A DNA stretch of 52,564 bases from Rubritepida flocculans DSM 14296 (GCF_000425365.1 NZ_AUDH01000022.1:1-52564); one strand, 5' to 3'; numbered from the stretch's first letter, positions 35,678-44,902 are shown. The notes: a model not told the origin generated them from the letters alone. Translations and numbers: made by a program.

Positions 35678-36423
35678 GGCTTCCGCGCCGCGCCCTGGCC
35701 GCCGCCGCGCTGGCCCTGCCCGGCCTCGCCGCGGCGCAGGGCCGGGCGGGCCGGCTCTACCTCACCATAGACACCGGCTGGTCGCGCGAGGCGGAGGAGA
35801 TCGCCGCCGCCATGCGTCGCCTCGGCGTGCGCGCCACCCTCTTCGTCGCCCATGAGCCGACCTTCCGCGGCGACCGGCAGCTCGACGAATCCTGGGCTCC
35901 CTTCTGGCGCGCCCGCGCGGCCGAGGGGCATGTCTTCGCCTCCCACACCTGGCGGCACTGGTATTTCCAGGGCGATGCGGGGCCGGGGCGCACGCGCTAC
36001 GTCTCGCGCCGCAACGAGGGGGCGGAGGTGCTGGACCAGCCCGCCCTCTGCGCCGAGCTCTCCCGCCCCGTCGAGGCGCTGCGCCGCATGGTGCCCGAGG
36101 CGGTGGTGCTGCCGCTCTGGCGCGCGCCGGGCGGCATTCTCACCCCCGAGGCGCGGCGCATGGCCGCCGCCTGCGGGCTGACCCACCAGGGCTGGACCGC
36201 CAACGGCTTCCTGGGCGACGAACTCCCCTCCGACGCCCATCCCAACGCCGCGCTGCTGCGCCGGGCGCTGGCCAGCATCCGCGACGGCGAGGTGCTGGTG
36301 ATGCACTGGGGCGTGCGCTCCCGCCGCGAGCCCTTCGCGGGCGTCTTCGCCCCGCTGCTCGAGGGGCTGCTCGCGCGCGGCTTCCGCTTCGAGACCCTCC
36401 CCCCCGAAGGACGGCCCACGTGA
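35674..36423 (+). CDS. Exported polysaccharide-deacetylase-like (NodB-fold) protein
   Basis: A 249-residue protein with a signal peptide (MRLPRRALAAAALALPGLAAA) and a NodB homology domain. LTIDTGWS replaces the usual TFDDG, so the second Asp (metal ligand) is Thr; the zinc His-x-x-x-His motif is kept (SHTWRH), and LWRAPGGILT supplies the Arg-x-Pro motif. The late motif includes EVLVMHWG with its His. It starts in the 4-nt overlap ATGA with the propeller gene and ends in a 4-nt overlap with the hydroxylase gene. The altered first motif makes catalysis uncertain. Confidence 0.8.
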   Translation: MRLPRRALAAAALALPGLAAAQGRAGRLYLTIDTGWSREAEEIAAAMRRLGVRATLFVAHEPTFRGDRQLDESWAPFWRARAAEGHVFASHTWRHWYFQGDAGPGRTRYVSRRNEGAEVLDQPALCAELSRPVEALRRMVPEAVVLPLWRAPGGILTPEARRMAAACGLTHQGWTANGFLGDELPSDAHPNAALLRRALASIRDGEVLVMHWGVRSRREPFAGVFAPLLEGLLARGFRFETLPPEGRPT

Positions 36424-37370
36424 TCGAGACCCTGGCCGACGCCTACACCCTGTTCACCGGCTGGCTCTTCGAGGCCTGGCTGCAGCCCGCCCTCTACGCG
36501 CTCGGCCTGATGGACTGGGCGGACGAGGCCTTCGAGTGGATGGATTTCGTCATCTTCGGCGCCATCCAGGTGCTGGTGGTGATGGCCGTCTGCCTGCCGC
36601 TGGAGCGCTGGCGGCCGGTGGAGCGCTGGGAAAGCCGGCGCCGCGTCTGGACCGACGTGACCTACACGCTGCTGGTGCGGCTCGGCATCCTGCCCATGCT
36701 CGGCTTCGTGCTGTTCTTCGCCGCCTCGGCGCGCATCGAGGGCTGGATCGCGGATTCCGGCTTCGTGCCGCCCACGCTCGAGACCTTCCTGCCCTTCCTG
36801 CGCGAGGCGCCGCTGCTCGCGCTGCTGTTCTACATCGTGGTGCTCGACTTCGCGGAATACTGGCGGCACCGCTTCCAGCACATGTTCGGCTGGTGGTGGG
36901 CGCTGCACTCCATCCACCACGCCCAGACGCAGATGACCTTCTGGACCGATGACCGCAACCATGTGCTGGACGACGCGATCGCCGCGGCCTGGTTCGGGAT
37001 CATCGCGGTGCTGATCGGCGTGCCGCCGGGGCAGTTTCCCGTCATCCTGATGGTGCTGCGCCTCGCCGAGAGCCTCTCGCACGCCAATGTGCGGCTCGAT
37101 TTCGGCTGGCTGGGGGAGCGGCTCGTCGTCTCGCCCCGCTTCCACCGCCTGCACCACGGGCTGCTGAGCGCGGGCGGCACGGGCAAGAACTACGGCGTGC
37201 TGCTGCCGGTCTGGGACTGGATCTTCGGCACGGCCGATTTCCGCCGCGACCACTACCCCCGCACCGGGGATCCGAGCGCGCCGCGCGCCTATGTCGAGGG
37301 CGGCTGGCTGCGCCAGCAGGCGGCAGGTCTGCGCGAGGTCTGGCGCGCGCTCAGAGGCCGGCGAGCCTGA
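36420..37370 (+). CDS. Membrane fatty acid hydroxylase / sterol desaturase family protein
   Basis: A 316-residue inner-membrane di-iron enzyme of the fatty acid hydroxylase superfamily with four or five membrane helices. The histidine boxes are all present: HRFQH (after AEYWR), HSIHH, and HRLHHG, with a further NHVLD between. Family members oxidise sterols, hopanoids, carotenoids or fatty acyl chains; the substrate here is open. It starts with GTG 36420, overlapping the deacetylase stop, and its end overlaps the convergent chrA by 20 nt. Confidence 0.88.
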   Translation: MIETLADAYTLFTGWLFEAWLQPALYALGLMDWADEAFEWMDFVIFGAIQVLVVMAVCLPLERWRPVERWESRRRVWTDVTYTLLVRLGILPMLGFVLFFAASARIEGWIADSGFVPPTLETFLPFLREAPLLALLFYIVVLDFAEYWRHRFQHMFGWWWALHSIHHAQTQMTFWTDDRNHVLDDAIAAAWFGIIAVLIGVPPGQFPVILMVLRLAESLSHANVRLDFGWLGERLVVSPRFHRLHHGLLSAGGTGKNYGVLLPVWDWIFGTADFRRDHYPRTGDPSAPRAYVEGGWLRQQAAGLREVWRALRGRRA

Positions 37371-38676
37371 GCAGCAGCCCCGCCCCGGCGGCCACCCCCA
37401 GCGTGCGCACCACGCCGAGCCGCCAGCGGAACAGGCAGAGCCCCGCGAGGGCGGCGAGCGCCAGCGCCAGCGGCTGCACGGAGAGCGGATCGGGCCAGGC
37501 GAGCGCCAGCGGCCCGGGGGTCATCCGCGCGAACAGCACGCGAAGGCCGAACCACAGCGCGAGGCTCGCGATCACGCCCACCACCGCCGCCGTCACCCCC
37601 GCCAGCGCGCCGCGCAGCCGCGGCTGGTCGTGCAGCGCCTCTACATGAGGGGCGCCGAGGAAGATCCAGGCGAAGCAGGGCAGGAAGGTGACCCAGAGCG
37701 TCAGCGCCGCGCCGGCCAGCCCGCCCCAGCCGCCATGCGCCGCCCATCCGGCGAGGAAGCCCACGAACTGCAGCACGAGGATGAGCGGCCCCGGCGTCGT
37801 CTCCGCGAGGCCGAGGCCCACCAGCATCTCGGCCGGCGTCAGCCAGCCATAGCCCTGCACCGCCTCCTGCGCGACCCAGGCGAGCACCGCATAGGCGCCG
37901 CCGAAGGTGACGACGGCCATGAGCGAGAAGAACCGGCCGATCTCGGCGAAAACCCCGCCCGCCGGCTGCAGGAGCGCCACGGGCCAGAGCCAGAGCACGA
38001 GGCAGAGCAGCCCCGCTCGCCGCGCGGCGGGCGCCATGGCGGCCAGCCGCCCCGGCTCGCGCGCCAGCAGGGCGTCGAGCGCGGCCTGTCGCACCCTCTC
38101 GCCCCCGCCATGCCCGCCGCCGGCGAAGCCGCCCGGCGCCAGCGCGCCGATCGCCGCCGCGCCCAGCACCACGAGGGGGAAGGGCAGCCCCAGCACGAAG
38201 AGCGCGGCGAAGGCGAGCCCCGCCACCGCCCAGGGCAGCGCGCCGCAGAGCGCGCGCCGCGCCACCTTCAGCAGCGCCTCGACCACCAGCACCAGCACCG
38301 CGCAGCTCAGCCCGAAGAACAGCCCCTCGACGAGGGGCACCTGCCCGAGGGCTGCGTAGAGGAAGGAGAGCGCCAGCATCACCGCCGCCCCCGGCGCGAT
38401 GAACAGAAGCCCCGCCGCCAGCCCGCCCTTCACGCCATGCAGCAGCCAGCCGAGATAGGTGGCGAGCTGCATGGCCTCGGGCCCGGGTAGCAGCATGCAG
38501 AAGTTCAGCGCATGGAGGAATCGCCGGTCGCTCACCCAGCGGCGCTCCTCCACCAGCTCGCGCTGCATCAGCGCGATCTGCGCCGCCGGCCCGCCGAAGG
38601 AGAGCAGCCCGATGCGCGCCCAGACGGCGAGCGCCTCGCGGAAGGCGGGCAGGGGCGGGGCGGGCGCATCGGTCAT
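37351..38676 (-). CDS. chrA: Chromate transporter ChrA-like membrane protein
   Basis: A 441-residue two-domain CHR-family protein with about 10 or more helices. The two homologous halves show the repeated motifs: FGGPAAQIALMQRELVEERRW and PGPEAMQLATYLGW in the first, and FGGAYAVLAWVAQEAVQGYGW and LAETTPGPLILVLQFVGF in the second. ChrA exports chromate in the characterised cases, but many homologues have no proven role. It is divergent from oxyR (88-bp gap). ATG 38676 gives the normal N-terminus. Confidence 0.9.
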   Translation of the reverse strand: MTDAPAPPLPAFREALAVWARIGLLSFGGPAAQIALMQRELVEERRWVSDRRFLHALNFCMLLPGPEAMQLATYLGWLLHGVKGGLAAGLLFIAPGAAVMLALSFLYAALGQVPLVEGLFFGLSCAVLVLVVEALLKVARRALCGALPWAVAGLAFAALFVLGLPFPLVVLGAAAIGALAPGGFAGGGHGGGERVRQAALDALLAREPGRLAAMAPAARRAGLLCLVLWLWPVALLQPAGGVFAEIGRFFSLMAVVTFGGAYAVLAWVAQEAVQGYGWLTPAEMLVGLGLAETTPGPLILVLQFVGFLAGWAAHGGWGGLAGAALTLWVTFLPCFAWIFLGAPHVEALHDQPRLRGALAGVTAAVVGVIASLALWFGLRVLFARMTPGPLALAWPDPLSVQPLALALAALAGLCLFRWRLGVVRTLGVAAGAGLLLRLAGL

Positions 38677-38764
38677 GCCGCGGGCTGTGGCACATCGCCG
38701 CCCGGGGCGCGAGGGCTTGCGGCGCGCCGCCCGCCGCGCGCAACCTCTGCGCAGGGAGTCCCGC

Positions 38765-39715
38765 ATGAATCTCGCCGCCCTCAGCCTGCGCGATCTCGAA
38801 TACATCGTGGCCGTCGCCGAGCAGCGGCATTTCGGCCGCGCGGCCCAGGCCTGCGGGGTGAGCCAGCCCACCCTCTCCGGCCAGCTTCGCAAGCTCGAGG
38901 ACTACCTCGGCGTCGAGATCTTCGAGCGCAGCCCGCGCGGCGTGCTGGTGACGCACCGCGGCGAGGAGATCATCGCCCAGGCCAGGCGCATCCTGGCCGA
39001 GGCGCGGCGGCTGTTCGAGGTGGTGCGGGTGGGGGCGGAGCCGCTGACCGGCACGCTGCGCCTGGGCGTGATCGCCACGCTCGGCCCCTATCTCGTGCCC
39101 TTCCTGCTCAAGCCGCTGCGCGAGCGTTTCCCGGCGCTGCAGCTCATGCTGCACGAGGGGCAGACGCGCCAGCTCGTGCGCCAGCTCGAGGAGGGCGAGC
39201 TGGATGCGCTGCTCGCCGCCGGGGCGCAGGGCGACTCCGAGCTGATCGAGCTGCCCCTCTTCCGCGAGGAGCTGGCGCTCGCCGTGCCGCGCGACCATCC
39301 CCTCGCCACCGCCCCGCGCGTGATGGCCGAGGACATCCCCATGGAGCAGCTCATCCTGCTCGCCGAGGGGCATTGCCTGCGCGAGCAGACGCTCGAGCTC
39401 TGCCCGCAGCGCCTGCGCGAGAACGCGCCCGAGCTGCAGGCGGCGAGCCTCGAGACGCTGCGGCAGATGATCGCGGCCGGCGCGGGCGTCTCGCTGCTGC
39501 CGCAGCTCGCCATCCAGGTGGGGGCGCTGCTGGACGACATGGTGGCCTATCGGCGCATCCAGGGCGGGCGCTTCTTCCGGGAGGTGGCGCTGTTCCACCG
39601 CCCCTCCTTCGGCCGCATCCGCGACATCCGCCTGCTGCGCACCGCCATCGGCGAAATCCTGGACGCGCAGAGCGCGGTGACGGTGCTCAGGCCCGGCTCG
39701 AAGATCAGGGACTGA
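38765..39715 (+). CDS. oxyR: Hydrogen peroxide sensor OxyR (LysR family)
   Basis: A 316-residue LysR-type regulator. The helix-turn-helix spans residues about 8-65 (LEYIVAVAEQRHFGRAAQAC ... SQPTLSGQLRKLEDYLGV). The effector domain contains the redox pair Cys204 and Cys213 (EGHCLREQTLELC), which matches the E. coli Cys199/Cys208 switch, so peroxide sensing is expected rather than a generic LysR role. It controls catalase and peroxidase genes elsewhere; chrA, divergent 88 bp away, may be a target. Its end overlaps the convergent membrane protein by 11 nt. Confidence 0.93.
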   Translation: MNLAALSLRDLEYIVAVAEQRHFGRAAQACGVSQPTLSGQLRKLEDYLGVEIFERSPRGVLVTHRGEEIIAQARRILAEARRLFEVVRVGAEPLTGTLRLGVIATLGPYLVPFLLKPLRERFPALQLMLHEGQTRQLVRQLEEGELDALLAAGAQGDSELIELPLFREELALAVPRDHPLATAPRVMAEDIPMEQLILLAEGHCLREQTLELCPQRLRENAPELQAASLETLRQMIAAGAGVSLLPQLAIQVGALLDDMVAYRRIQGGRFFREVALFHRPSFGRIRDIRLLRTAIGEILDAQSAVTVLRPGSKIRD

Positions 39716-41429
39716 TCCTCGGCGCGCGCCAGAGCCGCCACAGCGCCAGCGGCGCGCAGAGCGCGAAGACCGCAAGCGGCGGCTGGGCGGGCCAGAGGTA
39801 GAGGGTGTTGATGCCCGGCATGGCCGCCACATCGAGCCAGGCGAGCAGGAAGGCGCGGCTGCCCACCGCCAGCGCCGCGATGCAGGCCACCGCCAGCAGT
39901 GGCTCGGCCCGCCGCCGCCGCCAGGCCAGCGGCAGCGCGAGCGCGAGCGAGGGCAGGGCGAGGGCGAGCAGCGCCGCGACGAGAAGGCGATAGGCCTCGA
40001 TGGCGGCCGCCAGCGGCCCGCGCAGCGCCCGGTAGGCCAGGATGTCGAGGCTCGGCGGCGGCGGGTTCTCGGCAGGGCGGAAGCCGACCATCTCCAGAAT
40101 GGGCAGCGGCTGGAACAGGGTGCTGTGCACCGCCGAGAGGAAGCGGCCCGTCGGGCTGCTGGCCCCGCAATTCTCGGTGTAGCAGGAGAGCGCCTCGCGC
40201 GGCGGCGCGACCTGGGGCAGCAGGGCGATGAGGCGCAGCCCCTCCAGGCTGCGCGCGAGCTTGAGGGGCAGGGCGCGCCAGTCGAAGGGGGGCGCCATGC
40301 CGTGGCGCGGCGGGCCGCAGGGAATGCGCCCGGCGTCGCAGGCCGCGTTCACCTCGGCCGCGAGGCGGCCGTAGAAGGCGCGGGCCGTCCGCGCGTCGCG
40401 GTGAACGCCGGCCGCCGCGGCGGCCTCGCGCAGCGCCCACATGAACCAGGCCGCGCGGCTCGCCCCGTCGCAGGGGTTCACCTGATAGACCTCGCAGCCA
40501 TGCGCGATGAAGCCCGTGTGCAGGGGCGAGGCGAGGGGGGCCGCGAGTTCCGCCGCCGCGGGGCTGACCTCGTAGGCCAGCGCGAGGGTCTCGGGCGTGG
40601 CCACCACATGGCGCGCCACCGGGCCGGGCGGGGAGATGCGCGTCAGCGCCGCATAGGCGGAGACGAACTCGCGCTGCTTGAACTCCACGATGTCGGCCAC
40701 GCCGTAGCGCAGCCAGTTCGCGGCCTGGAACAGCCCCACCCCGCCCCAGGCGACGAGTGCGGCCACCCCCGCGCTGGCCAGGCTGCGCCGCCAGCGGACG
40801 CGCCGCTCCGCGTCCCGCCCGTCATGCGCGAGGACGAGGAGCAGCGCGGCGGCGAGCGCGGGCAGCAGCCAGGGCCCCTCCTCGCGCGTCAGCCAGAACC
40901 CCGCCAGCGCGGCGCCGAGCCCCGAAGCGGCGAGCAGCGCCGGCCGCCAGGGGCCATGGCGAAGCCGGATGGTCCAGACCGCGAGCCCGAGCACGAGCAG
41001 CGTCAGCGGCGTGTAGATCCCCTCGCGGATCACGCGCATCTGATCGCTCGCGAAGCCGAGCGGATTGGCCAGCACCAGAAGGAAGAGCAGCAGCGCCGGC
41101 CCCTCGCCGCCCAGCCAGGGCCGCAGCGCGCGCGCCAGCACCAGCGCCGCCGCCGCGTGCAGCATCGCCTGGGCGGCCAGTATGGGCAGGCCGAGAAAGG
41201 CCGCGACGGCGACGAAGAGCGGATAAAAGGGCCCCTTGGCCAGCGTCATCTGCGTGTAGGGGCCGAGCCACTGCCCGCTCAGGATTTCCATGCCGAGCCT
41301 GACGAAGAGCGCATCGTCATGCCCCGCGGGCGGCACGGCCGTCAGCGGCATCCGCGCGGCGAGCCAGACATAGATTCCGGCGAGCCCGAGCGAGAGCGCC
41401 CACCACCCGCCGCGCGCGGAATCCCTCAT
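39705..41429 (-). CDS. Multi-spanning GT-C-like membrane protein (glycosyltransferase-like)
   Basis: A 574-residue protein with about 10-12 predicted helices. The first periplasmic loop after helix 1 has PAGHDDALFVRLGMEILSG, with an Asp-Asp pair in the place where GT-C lipid-linked sugar transferases carry their catalytic acid. A large loop between about residues 250 and 425 has several cysteines (GCEVYQVNPC, SCYTENCG), probably disulfide-bonded outside the membrane. No close family is recognised; a role in moving or modifying a surface glycan is inference. It is divergent from the acyl-CoA dehydrogenase. Confidence 0.65.
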   Translation of the reverse strand: MRDSARGGWWALSLGLAGIYVWLAARMPLTAVPPAGHDDALFVRLGMEILSGQWLGPYTQMTLAKGPFYPLFVAVAAFLGLPILAAQAMLHAAAALVLARALRPWLGGEGPALLLFLLVLANPLGFASDQMRVIREGIYTPLTLLVLGLAVWTIRLRHGPWRPALLAASGLGAALAGFWLTREEGPWLLPALAAALLLVLAHDGRDAERRVRWRRSLASAGVAALVAWGGVGLFQAANWLRYGVADIVEFKQREFVSAYAALTRISPPGPVARHVVATPETLALAYEVSPAAAELAAPLASPLHTGFIAHGCEVYQVNPCDGASRAAWFMWALREAAAAAGVHRDARTARAFYGRLAAEVNAACDAGRIPCGPPRHGMAPPFDWRALPLKLARSLEGLRLIALLPQVAPPREALSCYTENCGASSPTGRFLSAVHSTLFQPLPILEMVGFRPAENPPPPSLDILAYRALRGPLAAAIEAYRLLVAALLALALPSLALALPLAWRRRRAEPLLAVACIAALAVGSRAFLLAWLDVAAMPGINTLYLWPAQPPLAVFALCAPLALWRLWRAPRISP

Positions 41430-41516
41430 GCCTCGCCCCCTTCTTCGCCCCTGGCGGCGGCCGGGGGTTTAGGCCGCGCCCCGGCCGGCGTAAACGAGGG
41501 GAGGAGGAGACCGCCC

Positions 41517-42680
41517 ATGGACCAGCCGCTGACCGGGACCGACGCCCACGCCGAAATCCGCGAGGAGGTGCGCAAGCTCTGCGCCCGCTTCCCCGGCGAG
41601 TACTGGCGCGCGCTGGACGCCCGCCGCGGCTACCCCACCGAGTTCGTGCGCGCGCTGACCGAGGCGGGCTATCTCGGCGCCCTCATCCCCGAGGAGTATG
41701 GCGGGGCGGGGCTGCCGCTCTCGGCCGCCGCCGCCATTCTCGAGACCATCCACGCCGAGGGCTGCAACGGCGCGGCCTGCCACGCGCAGATGTACATCAT
41801 GGGCACCATCCTCAAGCACGGATCGCCCGAGCAGAAGCGCCGCTACCTGCCCGGCATCGCGAGCGGGGAGCTGCGCCTGCAGGCCTTCGGCGTGACCGAG
41901 CCCACCAGCGGCACCGACACCACCAGCCTGCGCACCTTCGCCCGCCGCGAAGGGGACCGCTACATCGTCAACGGCCAGAAGATCTGGACCAGCCGCGCCG
42001 AGCACTCGGACCTGATGCTGCTGCTCGCGCGCACCACCCCGCGCGATCAGGTGGCGAAGAAGACCGAGGGCCTCTCCACCTTCATCGTGGACATGCGCCG
42101 CGCGAAGGGCCTCTCCATCCGGCCCATCCGCACCATGATGAACCACAACTCCTGCGAGGTGTTCTTCGAGGACATGGAGGTGCCGGCCGAGAACCTGGTG
42201 GGCGAGGAGGGCAGGGGCTTCCGCTACATCCTGGACGGGATGAACGCCGAGCGGCTGCTCATCGCCTCCGAGAGCATCGGCGACGCCAAGTGGTTCACCG
42301 CGAAATCCGTCGCCTATTCGAAGGAGCGCGTGCTGTTCGGCAAGCCCATCGGCGCGAACCAGGGCGTGCAGTTCCCCATCGCGCGCGCCTACGCGCAGAT
42401 GCGCGCGGCCGAGGCGCTGCTGCAGAAGGGGCTTGCGAAGTTCGAGGCCGGGCTGCCCTGCGGCGAGGAGGCGAACATGGCCAAGATGCTCGCCGCCGAC
42501 GCCGCCTGGGCGGCGGCCGAGGCCTGCGTGCAGACCCATGGCGGCTTCGGCTTCGCCGAGGAATACGACGTGGAGCGCAAGTTCCGCGAGGCGCGGCTCT
42601 ACCAGGTGGCGCCGATCAGCACCAACCTCGTGCTCTCCTACATCGGCGAGCATGTGCTCGGCATGCCGAGGAGCTACTGA
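41517..42680 (+). CDS. Acyl-CoA dehydrogenase
   Basis: A 387-residue FAD enzyme. Marks: IPEEYGGAGLP, the FAD-contacting AFGVTEPTSGTDTTSLRT, VNGQKIWTSRAEHSDLMLLLART, and QTHGGFGFAEEYDVERKFREARLYQVAPIST near the end. The usual catalytic-base Glu of the short-chain enzymes (YEGT) is missing (YQVA); Glu245 in NAERLLIAS lies where isovaleryl-CoA-type enzymes carry theirs, so a branched or unusual acyl-CoA is more likely. GGAGGAGGAG stands about 8 nt before the ATG. The CoA transferase gene follows after 2 nt, so the two probably work on the same acid. Confidence 0.9.
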   Translation: MDQPLTGTDAHAEIREEVRKLCARFPGEYWRALDARRGYPTEFVRALTEAGYLGALIPEEYGGAGLPLSAAAAILETIHAEGCNGAACHAQMYIMGTILKHGSPEQKRRYLPGIASGELRLQAFGVTEPTSGTDTTSLRTFARREGDRYIVNGQKIWTSRAEHSDLMLLLARTTPRDQVAKKTEGLSTFIVDMRRAKGLSIRPIRTMMNHNSCEVFFEDMEVPAENLVGEEGRGFRYILDGMNAERLLIASESIGDAKWFTAKSVAYSKERVLFGKPIGANQGVQFPIARAYAQMRAAEALLQKGLAKFEAGLPCGEEANMAKMLAADAAWAAAEACVQTHGGFGFAEEYDVERKFREARLYQVAPISTNLVLSYIGEHVLGMPRSY

Positions 42681-42682
42681 GC

Positions 42683-43813
42683 ATGACGCCCGGAAAGCCG
42701 CTCGAGGGGCTGCTCGTCGTCTCCATGGAGCAGGCGGTGGCCGCGCCCACCTGCTCGGCCAAGCTCGCGGACGCGGGGGCGCGCGTCATCAAGATCGAGC
42801 GCGCGGAGGGGGATTTCGCCCGCGGCTACGACGCCGCCTGCAACGGGCTCTCCACCTATTTCGTCTGGCTCAACCGCGGCAAGGAGAGCGTCACGCTCGA
42901 CCTCAAGGCGGAGGAGGACAAGGCGCTGCTCGCGCGCATGCTCGCGCGCGCCGACGTGTTCATCCAGAACCTCGCCCCCGGCGCCATGGCGCGCGCGGGC
43001 TTCGGCTCGGCCGAGCTGCGCGCGAAGCACCCGCGCCTGATCACGGTGGACATCTCGGGCTACGGGGAGGACGGCCCCTATGCCGGCATGAAGGCCTATG
43101 ACCTGCTCGTGCAGGCGGAGAGCGGGCTCTGCAGCGTCACCGGGCGGCCCGAGGGGCCCGGGCGCGTCGGCGTCTCGGCCTGCGACATCGCCTGCGGGAT
43201 GAACGCGCACGCCGCCGTTCTGGAGGCGCTGATCGAGCGCGGCATCACCGGCCGCGGCAAGGGCATCGCCGTCAGCCTCTTCGACGGCATGGCGGACTGG
43301 ATGAACGTCCCGCTGCTCTATTTCGAGGGCACGGGCCGCGCGCCGCCGCGCATCGGCCTCGCGCACCCCTCGCTCTGCCCCTATGGCGCCTTCGCGACGA
43401 AGGACGGCGCGCTGATCCTCATCTCCATCCAGAACGAGCGCGAATGGGCGCTCTTCGCCACCCATTTCCTCGACGAGCCCGCGCTGATCGAGCGCGAGGG
43501 CTGGCGGCGCAACCTCGAGCGCGTGGCCAATCGCGAGGCGGTGGACGCGCACATCGCCGCCGTCTTCGCCGCCCGCACGCGCGAGGAATGCGTCGCGAAG
43601 CTCACCGCCGCCAACACCGCCTACGGCTTCGTCAACGGCGTGGACGGGCTGGCGCGCCACCCGGCGCTGCGGCGCGTGACGGTGGAGACGGAGAAGGGGC
43701 CCGTCTCGCTCGCCGCGCCGGCGGCGCGCTTCAGCGACGGGCCGCGCGCCCTCGGCCCCGTGCCGCGGCTCGGCGAGCACAACGCGAAGGTGCGGGCCGA
43801 GTTCGCGGGCTGA
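42683..43813 (+). CDS. CaiB/BaiF family (class III) CoA transferase
   Basis: A 376-residue enzyme that moves CoA between acids. It starts with LEGLLVVSMEQAVAAPTCSAKLADAGARVIKIE, the N-terminal half of the family, and has the nucleophile Asp140 in KAYDLLVQAESGL, where the acyl-aspartate intermediate forms; GRGKGIAVSLFDGMADWM is the second signature. It sits 2 nt after the acyl-CoA dehydrogenase, and the pair would activate and then oxidise one carboxylate. The substrate is not known; the nearby Bug receptor may import it. Confidence 0.92.
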   Translation: MTPGKPLEGLLVVSMEQAVAAPTCSAKLADAGARVIKIERAEGDFARGYDAACNGLSTYFVWLNRGKESVTLDLKAEEDKALLARMLARADVFIQNLAPGAMARAGFGSAELRAKHPRLITVDISGYGEDGPYAGMKAYDLLVQAESGLCSVTGRPEGPGRVGVSACDIACGMNAHAAVLEALIERGITGRGKGIAVSLFDGMADWMNVPLLYFEGTGRAPPRIGLAHPSLCPYGAFATKDGALILISIQNEREWALFATHFLDEPALIEREGWRRNLERVANREAVDAHIAAVFAARTREECVAKLTAANTAYGFVNGVDGLARHPALRRVTVETEKGPVSLAAPAARFSDGPRALGPVPRLGEHNAKVRAEFAG

Positions 43814-43838
43814 GGGGGGCGGCCACCCGGCCCGCCGC

Positions 43839-44792
43839 TCACTCGGCGCGGATGTTCCCCGCCCGGATCACCGCGCCCCAGGCCGCGATCTCGCCCTGCA
43901 GGAACTCGCGGAACTGGGCGGGGGTGAGGTCCATGGGCAGCCCGCCCTGGCTCACGATGCGCTCGCGCTCGCGCGGGCTGGCGGCGAAGCGGCGGCCTTC
44001 CTCGTTCAGCCGCTGCACGATGGCCGCCGGCGTGCCCGCGGGCGCGACGAGGCCCGACCAGGTCTGGGTCGCGTAGCCCGGCGCGCCCTGTTCGGCGATG
44101 GTGGGCAGCTCGGGCCAGGAGGGCAGCCGCTCGCGGGTGGTGATGCCGAGCGCCTTGAGCCGCCCCGCCCGCACATGCGGCCCCGAGGAGGCGGTGCTGT
44201 CGAAGAGCAGGTCGCAATGGCCGCCGATGGTGTCCGTCAGCGCGGGGCCCGAGCCGCGGTGCGGGATGTGCGTCATCTCGATGCCCATGGCGCGGGCGAA
44301 CATCTCGGCCGAGAGGTGCGAGGGCGAGGCCACGCCGATCGAGCAGTAGTTCACCTGCCCGCGGCGGGACTGCGCCCAGGCCACCAGCTCGCGCACGGTG
44401 TTGGGCGCGCGGTTCGGGGGCATCACCAGCAGCAGCGGCGTGACCGAGGGCAGCAGCACATGCTCGAAGCTGCGGATCGGGTCATAGCCGGCCTGGAGCA
44501 TCTGCGGCAGGATGGAGAGCGGCCCGCTCGCCGTCATCGCGAGCGTGTAGCCGTCGGGCGCGGCGCGCGCCGCCATCTCGGTGCCCAGCATGCCCGAGGC
44601 GCCGGAGCGGCTCTCCACCACGAAGGGCTGGCCGAACGCCTCCTGGTAATGCTGCGCCAGCAGCCGCGCCACCGCCTCCGTGCCGCCGCCGGGCGGGAAG
44701 GGGACGATGACGCGCACCGGCCGCTCGGGCCAGGCCTGGGCGGCGGCGAGGCCCGGCGAGAGCAGAAGCAGCAGGGCGAGGAGGCGTCTCAT
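43839..44792 (-). CDS. Bug/TctC-family periplasmic solute-binding receptor
   Basis: A 317-residue receptor, convergent with the CoA transferase 25 nt away. The signal peptide MRRLLALLLLLSPGLAAA is followed by WPERPVRVIVPFPPGGGTEAVAR, the ligand-loop VVESRSGASGMLGTEMAA, and then LPTIAEQGAPGY and GLVAPAGTP. A Cys in NYCSIG and another in GGHCDLLFD are unusual for the family and could form a disulfide. The start at 44792 has GGGAGA 6 nt upstream. It may serve the dehydrogenase-CoA transferase pair, but that rests only on position. Confidence 0.87.
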   Translation of the reverse strand: MRRLLALLLLLSPGLAAAQAWPERPVRVIVPFPPGGGTEAVARLLAQHYQEAFGQPFVVESRSGASGMLGTEMAARAAPDGYTLAMTASGPLSILPQMLQAGYDPIRSFEHVLLPSVTPLLLVMPPNRAPNTVRELVAWAQSRRGQVNYCSIGVASPSHLSAEMFARAMGIEMTHIPHRGSGPALTDTIGGHCDLLFDSTASSGPHVRAGRLKALGITTRERLPSWPELPTIAEQGAPGYATQTWSGLVAPAGTPAAIVQRLNEEGRRFAASPRERERIVSQGGLPMDLTPAQFREFLQGEIAAWGAVIRAGNIRAE

Positions 44793-44902
44793 GCGTGGTC
44801 TCCCTTGGAATTCTCCCGTCGGATGAGCGTGGCATTGCGCGCGCGCCATCCGCAAGCGTCGGGATTCCCGGGCGCGCCGCGCGCGGCTATGCGGGCGGCG
44901 CG

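Noticed and set aside
37289-39832. Minus-strand open frame of 847 codons
   Set aside because: It overlaps chrA and oxyR in other frames; no domain signal.
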